The notes beneath the pieces were generated by a model, which searched no databases, was not told the DNA's origin, and saw nothing but the letters and a program-made list of their open reading frames with translations. This document shows positions 32,988-41,821 of a DNA stretch of 64,000 nucleotides, piece after piece. The stretch covers positions 62,001 through 126,000 of the forward strand of contig JBHYCS010000007.1 of NCBI GenBank assembly GCA_051861445.1. Reading direction: 5' to 3'. Both the position numbers and the translations under genes were made by a program. Every line of letters begins with the position of its first letter. Within the stretch, counting starts at the first letter, position 1. This stretch comes from Parasediminibacterium sp051861445 (lineage in GTDB: Bacteria > Bacteroidota > Bacteroidia > Chitinophagales > Chitinophagaceae).

Positions 32988-33983
32988 TTAATCGAAACTT
33001 TGGTTGCTACTTGCCGCCAATTTTAATAATCTATCGAATTGTGCAGGATTAATATCGTTATAGAAATAGTAAATCGGGTCTACAGGTTGTCCGTATCTAT
33101 GTACTTCATAGTGGCAATGAGGCCCTGTACTTTTTCCAGTGCTACCAACATAGCCAATAACTTCTCCACGTTTAACACTTTGTCCGGTTCTTGCTTTTAC
33201 ACGAACCATGTGTCCATACAAAGTTTCGTAGCCGTAACCATGATTAATTACAACATTATTTCCGTATCCACCACTACTAAAGCCAGCTTCTTTTACTGTT
33301 CCATCAGCTGTTGCATAAATAGGAGTGCCTTGTGGTGCTGTAAAATCTAAACCTGCATGAAATTTTGTAACTTTATAAACTGGATCAATTCTATAACCAA
33401 ATCCACTAGCAATTCTATTTAGATTTTTATTACTTACAGGTTGAATTGCCGGAATTGCAGCCAATAATTTCTCTTTATTTTTAATCATTCCATCAATTTC
33501 AGCATAGCTTTTGTCCATGAAAGCCACACGTAGCGAAAGATTATTTAATTGTGATCTCATTCCTTCCACCAAATCGTTTTCACTCAGTTTTTGTACCAAG
33601 TTTACCTCTTTGGTTTTCTCCATCTCTTGGATACGAACACTATCAGGAATAGGATTGGCTTCGAAAATAGAACGATAAACGGTGTTATCTCTATCTTCTA
33701 ATTCTTTCATTTGTAATTGCAATTGTTCAACCCTGTCTTGTAAAACGGTATAATCGTCTTTTAAATTTGCATTTTGCTGCATCAATCTTTTCTCATTGGT
33801 AGATGGAAAATATCTATATGCAATACTTACAATAATAAAAGCAGTAACCAAAGCGGTTGCTAAAAACCCAAATACACGCAGCAATTTTACTCGAAAGGGT
33901 GTTTCAAGTTTTTCGTAGCGTAGTGTATGTGTATTATAGTAATACTTAATTTTCTTCATATGTTCAATGTGTTCTTCATTCAT
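32988..33983 (-). CDS. M23-family membrane-anchored peptidoglycan endopeptidase
   Basis: Probable cell-wall hydrolase of 331 residues. A transmembrane segment (LLRVFGFLATALVTAFIIVSI, about 29-49) is followed by a coiled coil (about 60-100, QQNANLKDDYTVLQDRVEQL) and a C-terminal LytM domain (about 185-320). Zinc ligands are visible: His and Asp in TKFHAGLDFTAP, and HxH in GPHCHYEVHRYGQPVDP. All family ligands are present, so it is likely active on peptidoglycan cross-links in the periplasm. An internal Met (MKKIKYYY, start at 33959) is an alternative start. It is divergent from alaS, an arrangement I believe is common in Bacteroidota. Confidence 0.9.
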   Translation of the reverse strand: MNEEHIEHMKKIKYYYNTHTLRYEKLETPFRVKLLRVFGFLATALVTAFIIVSIAYRYFPSTNEKRLMQQNANLKDDYTVLQDRVEQLQLQMKELEDRDNTVYRSIFEANPIPDSVRIQEMEKTKEVNLVQKLSENDLVEGMRSQLNNLSLRVAFMDKSYAEIDGMIKNKEKLLAAIPAIQPVSNKNLNRIASGFGYRIDPVYKVTKFHAGLDFTAPQGTPIYATADGTVKEAGFSSGGYGNNVVINHGYGYETLYGHMVRVKARTGQSVKRGEVIGYVGSTGKSTGPHCHYEVHRYGQPVDPIYYFYNDINPAQFDRLLKLAASSNQSFD

Positions 33984-34154
33984 TTTTCATGAAAGCAAAT
34001 TACATTTCACCGTAAAATACTTTCCTTGAAATCTGAATAAGGTAGGGGCTACACCATATTACATGGGTTCAAAACCTTAACTTCGCAGCCCTTAAAAGTT
34101 GTCAAAGATAATTTTTATAACTTACTTCAATCTATTTTTAAATTTTGGTTGTTT

Positions 34155-36782
34155 ATGATTACTAGTTCTGAAATACGTGAACAGTTTTTAAACTTTTTTA
34201 AAAGCAAGCAACACCAAATTGTAGCTTCTGCACCTATTGTTATAAAAAACGATCCTACTTTATTGTTTACCAATGCAGGTATGAATCAGTTTAAAGACTA
34301 TTTTCTTGGTAATAGACAGCCAAATGCAAATCGTGTTGCCGATACACAAAAGTGTTTACGTGTTAGCGGAAAACACAACGATTTAGAAGAAGTGGGTGTA
34401 GACACCTACCATCATACTATGTTTGAAATGTTGGGTAATTGGAGCTTTGGCGATTATTTTAAAAAAGAAGCGATTGCATGGAGTTGGGAATTATTGACAG
34501 AAGTATACAAGCTAGATAAAGAAAGATTGTACGTAACCATTTTTGAAGGCGATGCAAAAGAAGGGTTGGAGAAAGATGAAGAAGCATTTAATGAGTGGAA
34601 AAAATGGATTGCTGAAGACAGAATTTTGTTAGGAAACAAAAAAGATAATTTTTGGGAAATGGGAGATACAGGGCCTTGTGGACCTTGTAGTGAAATACAT
34701 GTAGATTGCCGTAGTGATGAGGAAAGAAAATTGGTTGATGGAAAAACATTGGTAAATAACGATCATCCTCAAGTAATCGAAATTTGGAACAATGTGTTCA
34801 TGCAATTTAACCGTTTAAAAGATGGTTCATTACAATCTTTACCGGCTAAACATGTAGATACAGGAATGGGCTTTGAAAGATTGGTACGTGTAATTCAGAA
34901 AAAACAAAGCAATTACGATACTGATGTTTTTACAGGAACAATTGCTGCCGTTGAACAAATTACGGGTAAGAAATACGATTTTTCAGATACAAAAGAAGCA
35001 ATCGCATTTAGAGTTATAGCGGATCATATTAGAGCAATTGCATTTACAATTGCAGATGGACAATTACCAAGTAACAATGGTGCAGGCTATGTAATTAGAA
35101 GAATATTAAGAAGAGCAGTTCGATATTATTATTCTTATTTAGATTTTAAACAACCATTATTATTTCAGTTATTACCAGTCTTAGCAAAACAATTTGAACA
35201 TGTATTTCCAGAATTAATCAATCAACTCGATTTTGTTTCTAAAGTAGTTCGTGAAGAAGAAGATGCTTTTTTAAGAACATTGGGTAAAGGAATTGAAAAG
35301 TTTACTGAAGAAGCCAAACGTTTAACAAATGAAAAAAATACAGTAGTCAATGGCAGTTTTGCTTTTGAGTTAAATGATACATACGGATTCCCTATCGATT
35401 TAACACAGCTAATGGCTACAGAAATAGGATTTACTGTAGATATGTTAGGATTTGAAACAGAAATGCAGCAGCAAAAAAATCGTTCAAAAGCAGCAGCAGC
35501 AGTAGATGCAGAAGATTGGGTAATGGTGAATGATTTGCCCTCAACATTTATAGGATACAACATTTTACAAACAACCACACAAGTTGTAAAATATAGAAAA
35601 GTAAAAGCAAAAGGAAAAGAAGCGTATCAAATTGTGTTGAACAATACACCTTTTTATGCAGAAAGTGGTGGTCAGGTTGGAGATAAAGGGGAGATTGTTT
35701 TTGACAATACAACCATTGCCATTTTTGATACGAAAAAAGAAAATAATCTTACTATACATTTTGCTGAAAGTTTACCCACAACTATTAGTGCCAATGTTGT
35801 AGCTACAGTAAATGCTCAGCTACGTTTGTCAACTGCTGCTAATCATACTGCAACACATTTATTACATTCAGCTTTAAGACAAGTTTTAGGCACCCATGTG
35901 GCTCAAAAAGGAAGTTTGGTAAACGATGAGCAATTGCGTTTCGATTTCTCTCATTTCAGTAAGGTTACTGAGGCTGAAATTGCCAATATAGAATCTATTG
36001 TTAATGAAAAAATTAGAGCCAATATACCTGTTGTTATTAAAGAAATGGATAAAGATGCAGCCGTAGAAATGGGTGCAATGGCATTGTTTGGAGAAAAATA
36101 TGGCGATAAAGTTCGTGTTGTAATCGTTGACCCTGCTTATTCAATAGAACTTTGTGGAGGAACACACGTTGCTAATACAGGCGAATTAGGTTTTTTTAAA
36201 ATTAAACATGAATCTGCTGTAGCAGCTGGTGTAAGAAGAATTGAAGCTGTTAGTGGCAAGTCTTCTGAAGCATTTATTAATGAACAGATACAGCAATTGA
36301 ATCAAGTAAAACAAGCGTTTAACAATCCTAAAGAATTGTTGAAATTTATAGATAACGTATTACTTGAAAATAAAGATTTAAAAAAGAAAATTGAAGGGTT
36401 AGAAGCAAAACAATTACAGGTTTTAAAACAAGAATTAATACAAAAAGTAAAAACGGTAAATGGTATTCAATTTATAGGTGAACAAATTACTGTCAATAGC
36501 GGTGATGCTTTGAAAAAGTTATGTGTTGACATAAAAGCTATTGTGCAAAACACTTTCATTGTTTTGGTTGCTCAAATAGAAGGAAAAGCATTTGTTGCAG
36601 TATCTGTAGATGAAACTTTGCAAAACAGTTTAGGGTTAGATGCTACTAAAATTATTAAAGAACAAGTTGCTCCACTCATTAAAGGTGGTGGAGGTGGACA
36701 AAAAACCTTAGCGACTGCAGGTGGACAAGATGCTAGTAATTTACAAAAAGTAATTGCTACTATTCAACAATTAATTCCATAA
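34155..36782 (+). CDS. alaS: alanyl-tRNA synthetase
   Basis: Class II synthetase of 876 residues from the ATG at 34155; an in-frame TTG two codons earlier is not needed. Domains in order are catalytic core (SSEIREQFLNFFKSKQHQIV, TLLFTNAGMNQFKDYFLG, GPCGPCSEIHVD), helical recognition (SNNGAGYVIRRILRRAVRYY), editing domain with zinc site HTATHLLHS (about 563-571) and CGGTHVANTGELG (about 667-679), and C-terminal DHHA1 (GGGGGQKTLATAGGQD). All metal ligands for clearing mischarged Ser/Gly are present. A strong hairpin terminator follows 25 bp after the stop. Confidence 0.97.
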   Translation: MITSSEIREQFLNFFKSKQHQIVASAPIVIKNDPTLLFTNAGMNQFKDYFLGNRQPNANRVADTQKCLRVSGKHNDLEEVGVDTYHHTMFEMLGNWSFGDYFKKEAIAWSWELLTEVYKLDKERLYVTIFEGDAKEGLEKDEEAFNEWKKWIAEDRILLGNKKDNFWEMGDTGPCGPCSEIHVDCRSDEERKLVDGKTLVNNDHPQVIEIWNNVFMQFNRLKDGSLQSLPAKHVDTGMGFERLVRVIQKKQSNYDTDVFTGTIAAVEQITGKKYDFSDTKEAIAFRVIADHIRAIAFTIADGQLPSNNGAGYVIRRILRRAVRYYYSYLDFKQPLLFQLLPVLAKQFEHVFPELINQLDFVSKVVREEEDAFLRTLGKGIEKFTEEAKRLTNEKNTVVNGSFAFELNDTYGFPIDLTQLMATEIGFTVDMLGFETEMQQQKNRSKAAAAVDAEDWVMVNDLPSTFIGYNILQTTTQVVKYRKVKAKGKEAYQIVLNNTPFYAESGGQVGDKGEIVFDNTTIAIFDTKKENNLTIHFAESLPTTISANVVATVNAQLRLSTAANHTATHLLHSALRQVLGTHVAQKGSLVNDEQLRFDFSHFSKVTEAEIANIESIVNEKIRANIPVVIKEMDKDAAVEMGAMALFGEKYGDKVRVVIVDPAYSIELCGGTHVANTGELGFFKIKHESAVAAGVRRIEAVSGKSSEAFINEQIQQLNQVKQAFNNPKELLKFIDNVLLENKDLKKKIEGLEAKQLQVLKQELIQKVKTVNGIQFIGEQITVNSGDALKKLCVDIKAIVQNTFIVLVAQIEGKAFVAVSVDETLQNSLGLDATKIIKEQVAPLIKGGGGGQKTLATAGGQDASNLQKVIATIQQLIP

Positions 36783-36806
36783 TCTGTTACGCATATTCGT
36801 ATTTTC

Positions 36807-36831
36807 AACTCCGCTTTTGCGGAGTTTTTTT
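36807..36831 (+). terminator. Rho-independent terminator after alaS
   Basis: AACTCCGC-TTTT-GCGGAGTT is a perfect 8-bp stem followed directly by TTTTTT. It separates alaS from the DUF1028 gene. Confidence 0.9.
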
Positions 36832-36851
36832 ATTGATAAATCTTTACTGCT

Positions 36852-37829
36852 ATGAAATTATTCATTTTTACCTCACTTATCTTTATTGTAACATCACTTC
36901 AAAGTCAAGTTTACAAATCAAAAGAACCATTGGTGCATACTTACTCAATTGTTGCAAAAGATAGTGTAACGGGTGAATTAGCAGTTGGCGTACAAAGCCA
37001 TTGGTTTAGTGTAGGTACAGCTGTACCTTGGATTCAAGCAGGTGTAGGTGCTGTAGCTACGCAATCTTTTGTAGATAAAAGTTATGGACCAAATGCATTG
37101 TCTTTATTAAAATTGGGTTATTCTGCTCAGCAAGCATTAGATAGTTTGGTGAAAATAGATGTAGGTAAAGATGTAAGGCAAGTAGCCATTATTGATAATA
37201 AAGGAAATGTTGCTGCTTATACAGGTAAAAATTGCATTCAGGTTGCCAATCATATAACAGGCAATATGTTTAGTGTACAAAGCAATATGATGTTGGGTGA
37301 TAAAGTGTGTGTATCGATGAAAAATGTTTTTATAAAATCTGCTGGAAAACCTTTGGCAGAGCGTATTCTGCTTGCTTTAGAGGCAGCACAAGCAGTTGGT
37401 GGAGATATTAGAGGCATGCAAGCTGCTGCAATTGTTGTTGCAAATGGAAAAGAAACAGAAGTTTGGAATAATAAATCAGTTGATTTAAGGGTAGATGACC
37501 ATCAACAGCCATTGAGAGAACTAAGACGTTTATACAATGTACACATGGCTTATGATTACATGAATAAAGGGGATATTGCTGTAGAAAATAAGGATATGCA
37601 ATTAGCTATGCAATGTTATGCTGCTGCAATGAAAATGTTTCCACAAAATATAGAAATGCAATATTGGACTGCCATTGCTTTAGCCAATAACAATCAATTC
37701 GAAAAAGCAAAAAAGATGCTTTTGAATATTTATTCCAAAGATGCCAACTGGAAAAAATTAACCCAACGTTTACCTGCTGTAGGATTGCTTCAGTTGCCCC
37801 CAAAACAGTTAGAAGAGTTGATTAAATAA
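36852..37829 (+). CDS. DUF1028 family secreted protein (Ntn-hydrolase-like) with TPR-like tail
   Basis: Exported protein of 325 residues, signal peptide MKLFIFTSLIFIVTSLQSQ. Residues about 25-230 are a DUF1028 domain: HTYSIVAKDSVTGELAVGVQ, GVGAVATQSFVDKSYGP, VAAYTGKNC and GNMFSVQSNMM. The domain is thought to resemble N-terminal-nucleophile hydrolases, but its activity is not known. The C-terminal part (about 235-325, MNKGDIAVENKDMQLAMQCY, then MQYWTAIALANNNQFEKAKK) reads as TPR-like helices, replacing the peptidoglycan-binding tail some members have. It stands alone between the alaS terminator and ysxC. Confidence 0.82.
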   Translation: MKLFIFTSLIFIVTSLQSQVYKSKEPLVHTYSIVAKDSVTGELAVGVQSHWFSVGTAVPWIQAGVGAVATQSFVDKSYGPNALSLLKLGYSAQQALDSLVKIDVGKDVRQVAIIDNKGNVAAYTGKNCIQVANHITGNMFSVQSNMMLGDKVCVSMKNVFIKSAGKPLAERILLALEAAQAVGGDIRGMQAAAIVVANGKETEVWNNKSVDLRVDDHQQPLRELRRLYNVHMAYDYMNKGDIAVENKDMQLAMQCYAAAMKMFPQNIEMQYWTAIALANNNQFEKAKKMLLNIYSKDANWKKLTQRLPAVGLLQLPPKQLEELIK

Positions 37830-37924
37830 AATCTTTGTTTAGAGTTTTATACTTCAAGGATTTAATCAAATACTTTCGCTTTTTGCGTTGTTAAGAACAA
37901 TTATTAACTTAAAGTTGATGCCTG

Positions 37925-37932
37925 TATCTTTG
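37925..37932 (+). promoter_or_regulatory. -7 box TATCTTTG immediately before ysxC
   Basis: A perfect TAnnTTTG match that ends only 4 bases before the ATG at 37937. If used, the transcript would be leaderless or nearly so. Confidence 0.5.
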
Positions 37933-37936
37933 CAAA

Positions 37937-38572
37937 ATGGTAATATTAAATGCTACTTACGTTGTTTCTTCGCCAGATGTGGCTATGTGTCCACCAGCAG
38001 ACAAAGCTGAATATGCTTTTATTGGAAGAAGTAATGTGGGCAAATCTTCTTTAATCAATATGATTTGTAACCGACAAAAGTTGGCAAAAACTTCTGCTTC
38101 ACCTGGAAAAACCCAGTTAATCAATCATTTTTTAATAGAAAGTACTTCTGCTGATAGAGGACCAAAAGTAAAATGGAATCTAGTAGATTTACCAGGGTAT
38201 GGTTATGCAAAAATTTCCCAATCGAGTAGAAGAAGATGGGAGCAAATGATAGAAAATTATCTACGAAAAAGAGAAAATTTAGTAAACGTCTTTGTATTAA
38301 TAGATAGTAGACACTCGCCTCAAAAAATAGATTTAGAATTTTTAACCAATTTGGGTAAATGGCAAATTCCGGTTACAATAGCTTTTACCAAATCAGATAA
38401 AGAAAAACCTGCCGTTGTAGACAGAAATGTACGTGCATTTTTAGATGCTATGAGAGAAACATGGCAATTTTTACCCCAAAGTTTTGTAACCAGTGCCGAA
38501 AAAAATAAAGGACGAGAAGAGATTTTAACATTTATTGAGCAGTGTAATAAGAGGTGGTTGAGTGAGGAGTAG
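37937..38572 (+). CDS. ysxC: ribosome biogenesis GTP-binding protein YsxC/EngB
   Basis: Essential-type GTPase of 211 residues involved in large ribosomal subunit assembly. GTP motifs are all visible: G1 FIGRSNVGKSSLIN (about 28-41), G2 region KTSASPGKTQLINHF, G3 WNLVDLPGYGYAK (about 81-93), G4 TKSDK (about 152-156) and G5 near TSAEKNKG. Length is typical. It is a single gene with its own near-start promoter box and is followed by a 243-bp AT-rich spacer before the first susC. Confidence 0.95.
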   Translation: MVILNATYVVSSPDVAMCPPADKAEYAFIGRSNVGKSSLINMICNRQKLAKTSASPGKTQLINHFLIESTSADRGPKVKWNLVDLPGYGYAKISQSSRRRWEQMIENYLRKRENLVNVFVLIDSRHSPQKIDLEFLTNLGKWQIPVTIAFTKSDKEKPAVVDRNVRAFLDAMRETWQFLPQSFVTSAEKNKGREEILTFIEQCNKRWLSEE

Positions 38573-38815
38573 ATACCACTTGAGTATTTTTTCTTGAAAT
38601 TTTTCGATTTTTTTTGATTTATATTTTTATTCTTTTTTTTAGAAATTAAACAGTAATTAGGTTAAAAATTTGTATTTATCTAGTTTTTTACTTTATTAAT
38701 TAACAATTTTCTATTTGGTTTTTTTAAAGGCTAATTTTTTTTCTTCTTTCGCAACTTTTTTTAATTGCCAGTTGTCTATATTTAACAAATTGTTAAACAT
38801 TAAAAGCAAAACCGA
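38573..38815 (+). promoter_or_regulatory. AT-rich leader of the first susC with a 17-bp palindrome
   Basis: No gene is seen. The near-consensus -7 box TATATTTA (38777-38784) overlaps the start of the perfect palindrome TTTAACAAATTGTTAAA (38781-38797, 8-bp arms around one A), which ends 18 bases before the ATG. The palindrome could be an operator or a leader hairpin. The rest is poly-T-rich DNA. Confidence 0.45.
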
Positions 38816-41797
38816 ATGAGAAAACTAATTACGAGTGTTTTGTGTCTCTTGCTGTTTTTTAATCAGCTTACGGCACAAACGAGTAGAACTGTTACGGGTA
38901 AAGTAACTGATGAAAAAGGAAATCCAGTTGTTGGTGCTTCTGTTATTGTTAAAGGAGGTACAAAAGGTACAGTTACGGATGACAATGGAAACTACACAAT
39001 CACAATTCCTCAGTCTTCAAAGTCTTTAATTGTTTCTAGTGTAAATTATGGAACAAAAGAAATTTCTATTTCAAATAAAACTTCTTATAATATTAGTCTT
39101 CTTTCTAAAGATTCAGAGCTTAGTGAAGTTGTTGTAGTTGGTTATGGTACACAAAGTAAAAAAACAAACGTACAATCTGTAGGTATTATTAAAGCCGACG
39201 CATTTCAAAATCAGCCGGTTGCAAGTGCTACACAGGTATTACAAGGTCAAGTAGCAGGTGTTCAAATGACAAATTCTTCAGGTGTTTTAGGGGCTCAGTC
39301 TAGTGTAAGAGTTAGGGGTGCTTCCTCAATTTTAGCTGGTGGTCAACCTTTATATGTAATTGATGGTGTGCCTATGAACGATAACGTTTTATCGGGAGCT
39401 CAAGGTGGAGGTACTGGTCTTAATCCTTTAATTGATATTAATCCTAACGATATTGAGTCAATATCAGTATTAAAAGATGCTGGTGCTGCAGCTATTTATG
39501 GATCTAGAGGTACCAATGGTGTAATTTTAATCAAAACAAAAAAAGGAAAAAATGGGCAAAAAACTAAAGTAAATCTTGATTTGTTTACTGGTCAGTCTAA
39601 TCCTACTGATTTAATTGAAATGATGAATGCGGATCAATTGAGACAGTACACAACTGATTACAGAACTATTAGAAATACTCCAGGAGCGGCATTGCCTACA
39701 GGTGGTTTTGATTGGATTAATGCAACTGTTAGAAAAGGAACTGTAGACAATGTATCTGCTTCTGTAATCGGTGGAACTGAAAAAACTAAATTTTATCTTG
39801 GTGCTACTTACTATAAAGAAAAAGGTTACACAATTGGTAACGATTTAGATAGAATTTCTGGTAGATTAAATCTTGAACATGATGTAAATAAGAATTTTAA
39901 AGTTGGTGCTAACATTAATATATCAAACACTAATAGTGATAGAATTGGTGTTGAAAACAATACAAACGCTCCTCTAACATCTTCTTATTTACAACTTCCT
40001 TGGGTACAACCTTACAATGCAACAGGAGGCTTTGTAAACACAGGATTTATTCAAAATGTACTGGGTTTAGAGGCATTAAATATTAATGACTTTGTATCAA
40101 GAAGAACTTATGGAAATGTGTACGCTGAATTGAAGTTTTTAAAATATTTGACTTTTAGAACTGATTGGGGAGCAGACTTGGTTCAGAATGAAGAAAGGGG
40201 AAGAACCAATAGTTTATTTTTACCAGGTGGTTCTGGGTTTAGAAATGTTTTTCAAGATCAAAAGTGGTTAACTACAAATACACTAACTTTTGACCACAAA
40301 ATAAATAAACATAGCATGAATGTGCTTGTTGCACAAAGCTATGAAACTTCAAATTTCGATGGAATTCAAGTTGGGGGGTCTGGTTTTGCAAGTGATGACT
40401 TGCCAAACGTTGGTTCTGCCTCAACCCCTACAACAACATTTGCTAGTAGAACAGGTTGGGCTCTAGCCTCTTTTTTTGGAAGAGCTACTTATAGTTATGA
40501 TTCTAAATACAACTTAGAAGTTACTGGAAGAAGAGATGGATCATCAAGATTTGGTGACAATAGAAAATTTGGTAATTTCTGGTCAGTAGCTGGAGGCTGG
40601 GTAATTTCTGATGAAAATTTCTTCAAGAATATTAAATTTATCAATCTTTTAAAATTAGGTGCTAGTTATGGTACATCAGGAAATGATCGTATTGGTAATT
40701 TTCCTTTCCAAGCTTTTTATGGTGGAGGAACAGGGGCTGACTATAACAGTGCGGCTGGTTTAATACCTACACAGGTTCCTAACCCTGATTTACAATGGGA
40801 GCAAACAAACCAATGGAACATTAGTTTGAATTTAAGTATGTTAGAGTCTAGAGTAAATGTTACTGTCGACGTATATAATAAGAAAACACTTAATAATCTA
40901 GTAAATTTACCAATACCATGGACAACTGGATTTGGTGCACAAACTAGAAATGCTGGTGAGGTAGAAAATAAGGGGGTTGATGTTTCAATTAACACAACAA
41001 ATATTACTTCTAAGAATTTTAGTTGGAATACTAGTCTCAATATTGGGTTCTTAAAGAATACTGTATTGTCATTACCAGAAAATAGAGACCCAGAAGGTCG
41101 TAATTTTATAGCAGGTTCTGCTGCTCAAAGAGCAATTGTTGGGCAGTCACTAAATACCTTTTATTTAATCAGATATGTTGGTGTGAATCCTCAAACAGGA
41201 AACGCAGAATGGTTGAATAGAAACGGAGCAATTACTACAAATCCTCTTGCTAATGATAGAGTTGTTGCGGGAAGTGCTATTCCAAAGTTTACTGGCGGAT
41301 TTACAAACAATTTTAGATACAAAAATTTTGATATATCTGCATTTTTTAATTTTTCTTATGGTAATAAAGTGTTGATTGACGGATTGAGATTTACTGAAAA
41401 TTTAAATGCGGCTAATGGCTTTAATAAAGCAACTAACGTACTTAACTTTTGGAGAAAAGCAGGCGATCAAGCATTTGCACCTGCTTTAAATAGCTCTACT
41501 GCATTAATTTTTAACCAACTTTCTACACTTCAGTTAATGGATGGTTCTTACTTAAGATTGAAAACCTTGTCTTTTGGTTACACGCTACCAAAGTCAATTC
41601 TATCTAAGACAAATGTGATTCAGTCTATGAGATTTTATGTTTTAGGTCAAAATTTGTGGATACTACAAAACAAGAATTTTAGAGGACCAGATGCAGAAGT
41701 TTCTGCTAATGGAGCTAGCAACACTGTACAAGGTGAATCATTCTTTGCTTTACCTCAAGCAAAGTCTGTAACAGTAGGTTTAAATATAACATTTTAA
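38816..41797 (+). CDS. SusC/RagA-family TonB-linked outer-membrane transporter (system 1)
   Basis: Outer-membrane nutrient channel of 993 residues, powered by TonB. The signal peptide ends LTAQ (about 21). A CarboxypepD_reg-like domain (about 24-100, TGKVTDEKGNPVVGASVIV) is followed by the SusC hallmark LSEVVVVGYGTQSKK (about 102-116), the plug (VRVRGASSILAGGQPLYVID, PNDIESISVLKDAGAAAIYG) and a 22-strand barrel ending in VTVGLNITF with C-terminal Phe. The substrate is unknown. The partner SusD begins 24 bp downstream. It is separated from the glycan island by about 10 kb of core genes, so linkage to it is not implied. Confidence 0.95.
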   Translation: MRKLITSVLCLLLFFNQLTAQTSRTVTGKVTDEKGNPVVGASVIVKGGTKGTVTDDNGNYTITIPQSSKSLIVSSVNYGTKEISISNKTSYNISLLSKDSELSEVVVVGYGTQSKKTNVQSVGIIKADAFQNQPVASATQVLQGQVAGVQMTNSSGVLGAQSSVRVRGASSILAGGQPLYVIDGVPMNDNVLSGAQGGGTGLNPLIDINPNDIESISVLKDAGAAAIYGSRGTNGVILIKTKKGKNGQKTKVNLDLFTGQSNPTDLIEMMNADQLRQYTTDYRTIRNTPGAALPTGGFDWINATVRKGTVDNVSASVIGGTEKTKFYLGATYYKEKGYTIGNDLDRISGRLNLEHDVNKNFKVGANINISNTNSDRIGVENNTNAPLTSSYLQLPWVQPYNATGGFVNTGFIQNVLGLEALNINDFVSRRTYGNVYAELKFLKYLTFRTDWGADLVQNEERGRTNSLFLPGGSGFRNVFQDQKWLTTNTLTFDHKINKHSMNVLVAQSYETSNFDGIQVGGSGFASDDLPNVGSASTPTTTFASRTGWALASFFGRATYSYDSKYNLEVTGRRDGSSRFGDNRKFGNFWSVAGGWVISDENFFKNIKFINLLKLGASYGTSGNDRIGNFPFQAFYGGGTGADYNSAAGLIPTQVPNPDLQWEQTNQWNISLNLSMLESRVNVTVDVYNKKTLNNLVNLPIPWTTGFGAQTRNAGEVENKGVDVSINTTNITSKNFSWNTSLNIGFLKNTVLSLPENRDPEGRNFIAGSAAQRAIVGQSLNTFYLIRYVGVNPQTGNAEWLNRNGAITTNPLANDRVVAGSAIPKFTGGFTNNFRYKNFDISAFFNFSYGNKVLIDGLRFTENLNAANGFNKATNVLNFWRKAGDQAFAPALNSSTALIFNQLSTLQLMDGSYLRLKTLSFGYTLPKSILSKTNVIQSMRFYVLGQNLWILQNKNFRGPDAEVSANGASNTVQGESFFALPQAKSVTVGLNITF

Positions 41798-41821
41798 TTT
41801 AAATAGAATAACTTAAGAATT

